From Streptomyces sp. NBC_01465 (GTDB lineage: Bacteria; Actinomycetota; Actinomycetes; Streptomycetales; Streptomycetaceae), in contig NZ_CP109467.1 of NCBI RefSeq assembly GCF_036227325.1, forward strand, positions 1,178,001-1,242,000: a stretch of 64,000 bases of DNA, read 5' to 3'. Positions 40,634 through 48,775 of this stretch are shown here, piece by piece (position 1 is the first letter of the stretch; the number at the start of each line of letters is the position of its first letter). A program made the position numbers and the translations under genes. The notes below the pieces were generated by a model that saw only the letters and a program-made list of their open reading frames with translations, ran no database searches and had not been told where the DNA came from.

Positions 40634-41254
40634 ATGGCCGGGTTCCGGAGTCTCGCGAGACAGGTGCGCGATCCGCGCAACGACCTTGCGCTGCGGAGGT
40701 ATTCGCTGCGCAAATGCCTGGAGAGGTTTGCCCCGTACGGGCACCGGGCGACCTGGGACCATCTGTGTTCCAGGCATCACATCGAACCCGAGGACCGGGA
40801 TCCCGATCCGGCGCGGCTGGTGGCCGCGCTCGACGAACTGGAAGAGGCGCGGGCCGTCTGGCTCGCCTACGAGGCGGAGTTCGCGGAGCGCCGCAGGCGC
40901 GAGAAGCACGACGGACTCCGGAGGCCCGGAACCTTCGACGACTGGCACCGGCGCACCTGGGGAGGGTGCGGGGTGGCGTGGTGCGCCGACCCCGCCGTGC
41001 ACCCTTCGGCCCCTCTGGCCGAGGTTCTGCGACGGCTGATTTCCGCCCTTCGGGCGGATCCGGGCGCGCGCTGCCCCGTCTGTGACGGGACTTCGGTGGT
41101 CTGGGTCCAGGACCTGGCCCACGAGCCGTGGTCGGGACCCGTCTGCACCGGCTGCGGAATTCTGGTGCCGCAGCCCGTCCTGACGACCGAGGCGCTCGTC
41201 CGCTCGAAGCGCCGCAGGGATGTACAGCGCAAGGAACTGGCGTCAGTGGCATGA
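40634..41254 (+). CDS. Hypothetical protein with C-terminal zinc ribbon
   Basis: A 206-residue basic protein. The N-terminal half is helical (SLARQVRDPRNDLALRRYSLRKCLERFAPYGHRATWDH is the conserved-looking opening, described only for orientation). The C-terminal part has CPVCDG and CTGCG, 32 residues apart, a zinc-ribbon pattern. The ATG at 40634 has GGAGG ten bases upstream. No enzymatic motif. The family is not recognised; nucleic-acid or protein binding is possible. Confidence 0.65.
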   Translation: MAGFRSLARQVRDPRNDLALRRYSLRKCLERFAPYGHRATWDHLCSRHHIEPEDRDPDPARLVAALDELEEARAVWLAYEAEFAERRRREKHDGLRRPGTFDDWHRRTWGGCGVAWCADPAVHPSAPLAEVLRRLISALRADPGARCPVCDGTSVVWVQDLAHEPWSGPVCTGCGILVPQPVLTTEALVRSKRRRDVQRKELASVA

Positions 41255-41270
41255 GCGCCTGGAGAAGAGC

Positions 41271-41293
41271 CCGCGCCGTGGGGGACGGCGCGG
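41271..41293. terminator. Hairpin between convergent zinc-ribbon and soxR genes
   Basis: Perfect nine-base arms CCGCGCCGT and ACGGCGCGG enclose five G residues. Confidence 0.7.
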
Positions 41294-41299
41294 CAGCCG

Positions 41300-41764
41300 C
41301 TACGACTTGAGGCGTTCCGGGGAGAGACGCGAGCCGGTGAGGCGCTCGCCGGTGACGTCGTCCGGGTTGGACAGGACACAGGTCTCCAGGGAGAGACAGC
41401 CGCAGCCGATGCAGTCGGTGAGATGGTCGCGGAGCCGGCCGAGGCGGTTGATCCGCTCGTCGAGTTCGGAGCGCCAGGCCTCGGAGAGGCGTGCCCAGTC
41501 CTCCTTGTTGGGGGTGCGCTCCTCGGGGAGTTGAGCGAGGGCGTCCCTGATCGTGGCCAGCGGGATGCCGACGCGCTGTGCGGCGCGGACGAAGGCGACG
41601 CGGCGCAGGGCGTCGCGGCTGTAGCGGCGCTGGTTGCCCGAGGTCCTGCGGCTGCTGATCAGGCCCTTGGCCTCGTAGAAGTGGAGGGCGGAGACGGCGG
41701 CGCCGCTGCGTGCGGACAGCTGGCCGACCGTGAGCTCGTGGATCTTCTCTGGAATCTGCGGCAC
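41300..41764 (-). CDS. soxR: SoxR, redox-sensing MerR-family regulator
   Basis: A 154-residue MerR protein. HTH is [27 protein letters not shown], followed by the dimerisation helix. The [2Fe-2S] cluster cysteines are Cys118, Cys121, Cys123 and Cys129 in [12 protein letters not shown]. Streptomyces SoxR responds to redox-active compounds such as pigments. The start is taken at the GTG 41764 because it matches the family N terminus; an ATG at 41806 adds 14 residues and would overlap the adjacent promoter. No SoxR box is recognised in the neighbouring intergenic regions, so its targets are probably elsewhere. Confidence 0.93.
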   Translation of the reverse strand: MPQIPEKIHELTVGQLSARSGAAVSALHFYEAKGLISSRRTSGNQRRYSRDALRRVAFVRAAQRVGIPLATIRDALAQLPEERTPNKEDWARLSEAWRSELDERINRLGRLRDHLTDCIGCGCLSLETCVLSNPDDVTGERLTGSRLSPERLKS

Positions 41765-41787
41765 CCCTCGAACCCTACTGCCCGTCG

Positions 41788-41831
41788 TTGACAGAAACGG
41801 CTGCATCCAACGATGCTGAGCAAGCGCTTAG
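41788..41831 (+). promoter_or_regulatory. Promoter and TetR-type operator of the MaoC gene
   Basis: TTGACA (41788-41793) and GATGCT (41812-41817) are 18 bases apart. The operator CTGAGCAAGCGCTTAG (41816-41831), built around the palindrome AAGCGCTT, starts at the -10 box. It recurs exactly at 43014-43029, upstream of the neighbouring TetR gene. Confidence 0.7.
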
Positions 41832-41867
41832 ACATTGTGATGGATGCGGGAAGGCAGGGACTGGGAC

Positions 41868-42329
41868 ATGGCAGAGCCGAGGATCTTCACGTCGGCGGAG
41901 GAGCTGCGGGCCGGGGTCGGCGAGCAGCTGGGGCACAGCGACTGGCTGGAGATCGAGCAGAAGCGGATCGACCTGTTCGCGGAGGCCACCGGTGACCACC
42001 AGTGGATCCACGTGGACGCGGAGAAGGCCGCCGCGGGCCCGTTCGGGACGACGATCGCGCACGGCTATCTGACGCTGTCGCTGCTGCCCGCGCTCGTTCC
42101 GCAGGTCCTGCGGGTCGAGGGCATGAAGATGGGCATCAACTACGGCACCAACAAGGTCCGTTTCCCCTCCACCGTGCCGGTCGGCTCGCGGCTGCGCGCG
42201 ACGGCCGTGCTGACCGACGTCACGGAGGCGGGCGGCGGCGTGCAGGTGACGGCGGCGGTCACGATCGAGCGCGAGGGCGGCGACAAGCCGGTCTGCGTCG
42301 CCGAGTCGGTGTCGCGCTACTACTTCTGA
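41868..42329 (+). CDS. MaoC-type (R)-enoyl-CoA hydratase
   Basis: A 153-residue single hot-dog protein with FAEATGDHQWIHVD and GPFGTTIAHGYLTLSL, a close paralogue of the hydratase at 17391-17846. It hydrates 2-enoyl-CoA thioesters. It is alone on its transcript, convergent with a TetR gene. The two coding sequences overlap by ten bases at their 3' ends. The shared operator suggests direct repression by that TetR protein. Confidence 0.87.
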   Translation: MAEPRIFTSAEELRAGVGEQLGHSDWLEIEQKRIDLFAEATGDHQWIHVDAEKAAAGPFGTTIAHGYLTLSLLPALVPQVLRVEGMKMGINYGTNKVRFPSTVPVGSRLRATAVLTDVTEAGGGVQVTAAVTIEREGGDKPVCVAESVSRYYF

Positions 42330-42964
42330 GCGGCGTCCGGCCTGCGGGCCGAGACCATCCGCAGGACGAGGTCGGCATAGAACGCGCCGACCTCGTCGGG
42401 CGTTCTGCGGCCCTCGGTGTTGAACCAGCGGGCGACGTCGATGCAGAGCGAGAGCACGGCGAGGGTGGTGCCGGGGACGTAGGGGACGTCGAACTCCCCT
42501 GCTTCCACACCGTCGTTGATGATGCGGCGCACGGCAGCGTCGCTGCGGCGGCGCAGTTCGATGATCTCGGTGCGGTGCTCGGGGCCCAGTGCGTCGAGCT
42601 CGTACTGGACGACGCGGGCCGTCATGTGGTGGCCGGCGTGCCAGCGTACGAAGCTCCGTACGGCCGAGGCGAGCCGGTCGGCGGCGGTGCCTTCGGCGTC
42701 CGCGGCCGTCTCCAGGATCTCCAGGGCCTTCTCGTGGCCGATCCGGCTGATCCGGTGGAGCAGCTCTTCCTTGGTCTTGTAGTGGATGTAGAGCGCGGCG
42801 GGGCTCATGCCCGCGCGGCCCGCGATGTCACGGGTGGTGGTCGCGTGGTACCCGCGCTCGGCGAAGGCCTCGACGGCGGCGACGAGCAGCCTCCGGGCGG
42901 CCTCGGGGCCGACCTCCGCCCACGGCTTCTCCTCGCCGCCGACTGTCTCCTCCGCCGTGCCCAT
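42320..42964 (-). CDS. TetR-family regulator (likely acyl-CoA responsive) controlling maoC and itself
   Basis: A 214-residue protein with HTH TTTRDIAGRAGMSPAALYIHYKTKEELLHRI at about 40-72. The C-terminal domain carries VRSFVRWHAGHHMTARVVQYELDALGPEHRTEI (described for orientation), typical of the KstR-like/FadR subgroup. The ATG at 42964 has GGAAGGGG seven bases upstream. An exact copy of the maoC operator lies 50-65 bases upstream of the start, so autoregulation is likely. Confidence 0.86.
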   Translation of the reverse strand: MGTAEETVGGEEKPWAEVGPEAARRLLVAAVEAFAERGYHATTTRDIAGRAGMSPAALYIHYKTKEELLHRISRIGHEKALEILETAADAEGTAADRLASAVRSFVRWHAGHHMTARVVQYELDALGPEHRTEIIELRRRSDAAVRRIINDGVEAGEFDVPYVPGTTLAVLSLCIDVARWFNTEGRRTPDEVGAFYADLVLRMVSARRPDAAQK

Positions 42965-43013
42965 GCGCTCGCCCCTTCCGGCGTCTGTCCAGGAGGAACA
43001 CCATACCCCGCGA

Positions 43014-43029
43014 CTGAGCAAGCGCTTAG
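43014..43029. promoter_or_regulatory. TetR operator, autoregulatory copy
   Basis: CTGAGCAAGCGCTTAG, identical over 16 bases to 41816-41831 and centred on AAGCGCTT. It is placed upstream of the TetR gene starting at 42964. Confidence 0.7.
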
Positions 43030-43036
43030 GGGAGCT

Positions 43037-43324
43037 TTACAGCTTCTGGAAGGGGTCGTGCTCGGCGAGGAGCTTCTCCAGGCGGGCCTGGTCGACGCGG
43101 CTGACGATCTGGCCGGCTTCCTGGCGGTCCCTGACCACCTTGGCGAGGGTGAATGCGGAGGTGGTGAGGTAGAGGACCGCGATGGCCAGGAAGGCGCGCA
43201 CCCAGGAGCTGGCGTCCAGCTGGAAGATGCCGACGGCCGTGGCGCCCAGGGCGAGGGCGAAGGAGGCGACGGCCTGTCCGTAGTACGCCGTCGTGTTCTG
43301 CTGCTTGACCGGTGTCTCACTCAT
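43037..43324 (-). CDS. YiaA/YiaB-type two-helix membrane protein
   Basis: A 95-residue protein with two hydrophobic helices (YGQAVASFALALGATAVGIF and SSWVRAFLAIAVLYLTTSAFTLAKVVRD) and a charged C terminus, DQARLEKLLAEHDPFQKL. This is the YiaAB family pattern. Function unknown. The ATG at 43324 starts the conserved part. It is separated from the upstream acyl-CoA dehydrogenase gene by a strong hairpin. Confidence 0.82.
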   Translation of the reverse strand: MSETPVKQQNTTAYYGQAVASFALALGATAVGIFQLDASSWVRAFLAIAVLYLTTSAFTLAKVVRDRQEAGQIVSRVDQARLEKLLAEHDPFQKL

Positions 43325-43335
43325 GGGAGCAGCAT

Positions 43336-43367
43336 CGGGCGGATGTGGCCGGGGCCACATCCGCCCG
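43336..43367. terminator. 15-bp perfect hairpin after the acyl-CoA dehydrogenase gene
   Basis: CGGGCGGATGTGGCC and GGCCACATCCGCCCG pair without mismatch around a two-base centre. It lies between the dehydrogenase stop (43389) and the YiaA-like start (43324). Confidence 0.8.
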
Positions 43368-43388
43368 CGTACTCAGTTGCGTACTCAG

Positions 43389-44540
43389 TCAGAAGGCCGA
43401 AACTCCCGTCAGTGCGCGGCCGATGACCAGTTTCTGGATCTGGCTCGTGCCCTCGTAGAGCGTCATCACGCGGGCGTCGCGGAGCAGCTTGCCCGCCGGG
43501 TACTCGTCGATGAAGCCGTAGCCGCCGAAGACCTGCAGGGCGTTGTTGGCCGCCCGTACCGCCGCCTCCGAGGCGAAGAGCTTCGCCGTCGAGGCCTCGG
43601 TGACGAAGGGCTTGCCGCGGTCGATCAGGTCGGCGACGCGCCAGGTGAGGAGGCGGGCCGCGTCCACGTCCACCGCGATGTCCGTGAGCATCTCCTGGAC
43701 CAGCTGGTGGTGGGCGATCGTCTTTCCGAACTGCTCGCGCTCCGTGGCGTACGTGAGCGCGCAGTCCAGGGCCGCCTGGGCTATGCCCACACAGCCTGCG
43801 GCGACCGACATCCGGCCCTTGGCCAGGGCCGACATCGCGACCGAGAAGCCCTTGCCCTCGGGGGCCATCATCGCGGAGGCGGGGACCCGTACGTCCTCGA
43901 AGTTCAGCTCGGCGGTGGCCTGGCCGCGCAGGCCCAGCTTGCCGTGGATGGTGGTGCGGGTGAGGCCGGGGGCGCTGGTGGGGACCAGGAAGGCGGAGAC
44001 GCCCTTGTGGCCGGGGGCGTCGGTGGAGCGGGCGAAGAGGAGGACGACGTCGGCCCAGGTGCCGTTGGTGATGAACATCTTGGAGCCGTTGATGACGTAG
44101 TCGTCGCCGTCGCGGACCGCGCGGGTGGTGAGGTTGCCCGCGTCGGAGCCGGTGCCGGGCTCCGTGAGGCCGAAGCAGCCGATCAGTTCGCCGGAGGTGA
44201 GGCCGGGGAGGTAGTCGTTCTTCTGGGCCTCGGTGCCCCAGTGGGCGATCGTCTTGGCGACGAGGCCGAGGGAGACGGAGACGATGCCGCGGACCGAGGA
44301 GTCGCCGCGGCCGAGTTCTTCGGTGACGAGGCAGTAGGAGAGGTGGTCGCCGCCGGAGCCGCCGTACTCCTCGGGGATCGTCAGGCCCAGGAAGCCGAGG
44401 GCGCCGAGCTTCTTGACGATGGCACGGTCCACGTTCTCGGCGCGGTCCCACTCGATCACGTGGGGAGTGATCTCGCGGTCGACGAAGTCTTTCGCGAGCT
44501 GCCGGACTGCGGACTGCTCCTCGCTGAGCTCCAGGTTCAT
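43389..44540 (-). CDS. Acyl-CoA dehydrogenase
   Basis: A 383-residue canonical short-chain/branched-chain-type ACAD. It contains CFGLTEPGTGSDAGNL, GSKMFITNGTWAD, REQFGKTIAHHQLVQEMLTDIAVDVDAARL, QVFGGYGFIDEYP and the catalytic glutamate in MTLYEGTSQIQK. It oxidises acyl-CoA to 2-enoyl-CoA with electron transfer flavoprotein. GAGGTG precedes the ATG. It is divergent from a TetR gene, with a 17-base operator between them (44558-44574). Confidence 0.93.
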   Translation of the reverse strand: MNLELSEEQSAVRQLAKDFVDREITPHVIEWDRAENVDRAIVKKLGALGFLGLTIPEEYGGSGGDHLSYCLVTEELGRGDSSVRGIVSVSLGLVAKTIAHWGTEAQKNDYLPGLTSGELIGCFGLTEPGTGSDAGNLTTRAVRDGDDYVINGSKMFITNGTWADVVLLFARSTDAPGHKGVSAFLVPTSAPGLTRTTIHGKLGLRGQATAELNFEDVRVPASAMMAPEGKGFSVAMSALAKGRMSVAAGCVGIAQAALDCALTYATEREQFGKTIAHHQLVQEMLTDIAVDVDAARLLTWRVADLIDRGKPFVTEASTAKLFASEAAVRAANNALQVFGGYGFIDEYPAGKLLRDARVMTLYEGTSQIQKLVIGRALTGVSAF

Positions 44541-44557
44541 CCTCGGACACCTCTTTT

Positions 44558-44574
44558 AATTAGCACCGCTAGTT
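44558..44574. promoter_or_regulatory. TetR operator A between acyl-CoA dehydrogenase and TetR genes
   Basis: AATTAGCACCGCTAGTT is a 17-base palindrome matching at six of eight pairs. A second site of the same design, AACTAGCGCTGTTAGTT, lies at 48657-48673 upstream of the aldehyde dehydrogenase operon. The intergenic region is AT-rich and only 63 bases long. Confidence 0.68.
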
Positions 44575-44603
44575 TAATGGCTGCAGGGCCTACTATGTGC
44601 GCC

Positions 44604-45260
44604 ATGGCCCGCCCACGCAAGCCCCTGCTCAGCCGGGAGCGCATCGTCGAGACAGCAGGCGCTCTGGTCGACGCGGAGGGGCTCGACGCCGTCTCCACGC
44701 GTCGGCTCGCCGCCGAGCTGGGGGTCAGCGGACCCTCGCTCTACAACCACTTCCGCAACAAGGACGAGATCCTCGACGCGGTCGCCGACGCGCTGTCCGC
44801 GCGGATCGACCTGTCGATGTTCGAGGAGGGGGACGGGCGGGACTGGCGGGAGGCTCTGCACGACTGGGCTGTGTCGTATCGCGCTGTGCTCGCCGACCAT
44901 CCGCATGTGGTGCCGGTGCTCGCGCGGGGGCCCGGGCGGCGGCCCGCGGGGCTGCGGGTGGCCGACGCGGTGTTCGGGGCGATGGTGCGGGCCGGGTGGC
45001 CGCCCGCCCAGGCGACGTACATCGGTGCGCTGATGCGGTACTTCATCACCGGGTCCGCGCTGGGGTCCTTCGCGCGGGGGTTCGTCGACGACCGGGATGT
45101 TTACGACTCCGGCGACTATCCGCATCTGGGGCAGGCGCATCTGCTCGCCGACCGGCAGGAACAGGTCGACGAAGGGGCCTTCGAGACGGGGCTTCGGGCG
45201 TTGGTGGACGGGTTGGCTTTGCAGTTCGAGTTGGTTCGGTCGGCGCCGAAGGGTCGTTGA
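44604..45260 (+). CDS. TetR-family regulator of acyl-CoA/aldehyde dehydrogenase genes
   Basis: A 218-residue protein with HTH VSTRRLAAELGVSGPSLYNHFRNKDEILDAVADAL at about 30-64 and a TetR_C-like (AcrR/tetracycline-repressor type) ligand domain. An ATG at 44595 would add three residues (MCA). It is divergent from the acyl-CoA dehydrogenase, with operator A between them. It probably also controls the aldehyde/alcohol dehydrogenase operon through operator B. The inducer is unknown. Confidence 0.84.
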   Translation: MARPRKPLLSRERIVETAGALVDAEGLDAVSTRRLAAELGVSGPSLYNHFRNKDEILDAVADALSARIDLSMFEEGDGRDWREALHDWAVSYRAVLADHPHVVPVLARGPGRRPAGLRVADAVFGAMVRAGWPPAQATYIGALMRYFITGSALGSFARGFVDDRDVYDSGDYPHLGQAHLLADRQEQVDEGAFETGLRALVDGLALQFELVRSAPKGR

Positions 45261-45274
45261 CGGAGACTGGTCGT

Positions 45275-45967
45275 ATGGGTGCTCGAGAGCTTGCTTCGTT
45301 TGCTGCGCTTCTTGCCGATGAGACCCGGGCGGGGTTCTGTCTTGCACTGCTCGACGGACGTGCTTGGACCGCTGGTGAGCTGGCGCGGGCGGGCGGGGTG
45401 GCCGCGTCTACGGCGAGCGAGCATCTGGGGAAGCTCGTTGCCGGTGGGCTGCTGAGTGAGGCGCGGCAGGGGCGGCATCGGTATGTGCGGATCGCCGACG
45501 AGGGGGTTGCGCATCTGGTGGAGGAGCTGGCCGCTTACGCGGGAGGCGGTGACACGGCTCCGCGCGGGCTGCGGGCCGTCAACGCGGAGGCTGCGCTCGC
45601 TCGGGGGCGGACCTGTTACGACCATCTCGCGGGGCGGCTGGGGATCGCCATCACCGAGGCCATGGTGGGGCGCGGGCTGCTGGAGGTGGGCGCGGGCGTT
45701 GCGCTGAGCGGTCAAGGGGTGGAGTGGTTCGGGGAGTTGGGGATTCCGCTTGAGGTGCGGGGGCGGCGGCCGCTCGTACGGGTGTGCCTGGACTGGACCG
45801 AGCGGAAGCCGCATCTGGCGGGGGTTGCGGGGGCGGCTCTTTGTCGGCATGCGATGGAGGTGGGGTGGTGCGAGCGGGTGGGGCGGGGGCGGGCCGTTCG
45901 GGTTACTGGGGGCGGGGAGCGGGTGCTGGGGGCGGTGTTGGGGATCTCGGCCGAGTCGCTTCGGTGA
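45275..45967 (+). CDS. ArsR/HTH_20-type winged-helix regulator
   Basis: A 230-residue regulator. The N-terminal winged helix is WTAGELARAGGVAASTASEHLGKLVAGGLLSEARQGRHRYVRI (described for orientation). The 140-residue C-terminal domain contains RTCYDHLAGRLGIAITEAMV and VCLDWTERKPHLAGVAGAALC, seen in actinobacterial ArsR-like proteins. Typical ArsR metal cysteines are absent, so metal sensing is not expected. It follows the TetR gene after 14 bases on the same strand, possibly co-transcribed. Confidence 0.8.
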   Translation: MGARELASFAALLADETRAGFCLALLDGRAWTAGELARAGGVAASTASEHLGKLVAGGLLSEARQGRHRYVRIADEGVAHLVEELAAYAGGGDTAPRGLRAVNAEAALARGRTCYDHLAGRLGIAITEAMVGRGLLEVGAGVALSGQGVEWFGELGIPLEVRGRRPLVRVCLDWTERKPHLAGVAGAALCRHAMEVGWCERVGRGRAVRVTGGGERVLGAVLGISAESLR

Positions 45968-46074
45968 GGCGGCGTGGGGCGGGGCCGGGGTCGCCGCTGC
46001 GCGGAGCCAGTCCCCGACCCCGCCCCTTCCCGAAACTGGGGCGGAGCCCCAGACCCCCCTGGCCCCGCTCTTTC

Positions 46075-46123
46075 GGGGGCTCCGCCCCCGGACCCCCGCT
46101 CCTCAATCGCCGGAGGGGCTTGA
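46075..46123 (+). repeat. 49-bp intergenic repeat, copy 2
   Basis: Identical to 31797-31845. It sits three bases beyond the stop of the convergent alcohol dehydrogenase gene (46126). The preceding stretch (45968-46074) is GC-rich, with further short hairpins such as CTGGGGC/GCCCCAG. The 158-bp gap contains no gene. Confidence 0.8.
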
Positions 46124-46125
46124 AT

Positions 46126-47205
46126 TTAAAAGACCACCAGCGCCCGGCCTCCCTTGCCCGCGATCATGTTCTCGAACGCCGCCGGGATTCCGTCCAGCCC
46201 GATGTGCTCCGTCACCAGCGCACTCAGGTCGAAGCGGCCCGCCCGAACGTGTTCCGCGATGACCGGCAGGTCCGCCTCCGGGTTCGAGTTGCCGTACACG
46301 CAACCCACCAGCGTCCGGCCCCAGTGGAAGAGTTCCAGCGCGTTGAACGTGACCTGCTGGTCCTTGCCGCCGATGCCCACCACCGTCGTACGGCCGCCCC
46401 TGCGCGTCGACTCCCACGCCGTGCGGATCGTGACCGCCCGGCCCACGCACTCCACCGCCACGTCCACGCCCTGGCCGCCCGTGAGCTTGCGGATGTCCTT
46501 GGCGGTCGTCTCCGAGGCCAGGACGAACTCCGTGGCTCCCGCCGCCCTTGCGAGCTCCTCCTTCTCCGGGGAGACGTCCACCGCGATGATCGTCGACGCT
46601 CCGGCGATACGGGCCGACTGGAGCGTGGCCAGGCCCACTCCCCCGACGCCGTAGACCGCCACCGTCTCGCCCTCGCGGACCTTCGCGGAGTGGTGGATCG
46701 CCCCGTATCCCGTGAGGACCGCGCAGCCGAGCAGCGCCGCCTCCGTGAGCGGGATGCCCTCGGGTACGGGGATGACGCAGTTCGCGGCGACCACCGTCTC
46801 CTCGGCGAACGCCGCCACGTTCAGGCCGGGGTGGAGCTCCGTGCCGTCCGCCGTGCGGGCGTGGATGTTGGCCGCGCCCTTCAGCGCGTCGGTGCAGAGC
46901 CAGACTTCGCCGAGCGTGCAGGGGTGGCAACTGCCGCAGGACGGGGCCCAGTTGAGGATCACACCGTCGCCGGGGGTTACGTGTGTCACGCCTTCGCCCA
47001 CCGAGATCACCGTGCCCGCTCCCTCGTGGCCCAGGACCGCGGGGACCGGCACCTTCATGGTGCCGTTGGTGAGGGAGAGGTCGGAGTGGCAGACTCCGGC
47101 GGCTGCGAGGCGGATCCGTACCTGGCCGGGGCCGGGAGCGGGGAGTTCGATGTCGGCGATCTCCAGCGGGGAGTCGGCGGCGGGCAGGACGGCGGCGCGG
47201 ACCAT
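46126..47205 (-). CDS. Zinc-dependent alcohol dehydrogenase (class III/MDR type)
   Basis: A 359-residue MDR enzyme. Catalytic zinc ligands are Cys39 (GVCHSD) and His60 (GHEGAG), with a later cysteine at LLGCAVLTG. The structural zinc site is CGSCHPCTLGEVWLC, and the NAD motif is VYGVGGVGLATLQSA followed by AVDVSPEK. It oxidises an alcohol or formaldehyde-type adduct. It follows the aldehyde dehydrogenase by 17 bases with AGGAGA before the ATG, so alcohol and aldehyde oxidation are coupled in one operon. Confidence 0.92.
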   Translation of the reverse strand: MVRAAVLPAADSPLEIADIELPAPGPGQVRIRLAAAGVCHSDLSLTNGTMKVPVPAVLGHEGAGTVISVGEGVTHVTPGDGVILNWAPSCGSCHPCTLGEVWLCTDALKGAANIHARTADGTELHPGLNVAAFAEETVVAANCVIPVPEGIPLTEAALLGCAVLTGYGAIHHSAKVREGETVAVYGVGGVGLATLQSARIAGASTIIAVDVSPEKEELARAAGATEFVLASETTAKDIRKLTGGQGVDVAVECVGRAVTIRTAWESTRRGGRTTVVGIGGKDQQVTFNALELFHWGRTLVGCVYGNSNPEADLPVIAEHVRAGRFDLSALVTEHIGLDGIPAAFENMIAGKGGRALVVF

Positions 47206-47222
47206 GAAGGGTGTCTCCTGGC

Positions 47223-48617
<1,395 letters not shown>

Positions 48618-48656
48618 CGCACTCCTCCAGAAGCCTGCGGGTGTCGTCCACGCCCA

Positions 48657-48673
48657 AACTAGCGCTGTTAGTT
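48657..48673. promoter_or_regulatory. TetR operator B upstream of the aldehyde/alcohol dehydrogenase operon
   Basis: AACTAGCGCTGTTAGTT, a 17-base palindrome with six of eight pairs, shares the design of 44558-44574 (AAnTAGC-n3-GnTAGTT). It lies in the 158-bp region divergent to the SARP-type gene. Confidence 0.65.
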
Positions 48674-48775
48674 TTGCGACGCCAGGGCCCTCGGGACCGA
48701 CCTCATCACGCCGGTAACTCGTCAGTAACGGGCACTTCCTAGGGTCTGGTGGAAAAAGGTTAAAGTGACGCCCCT

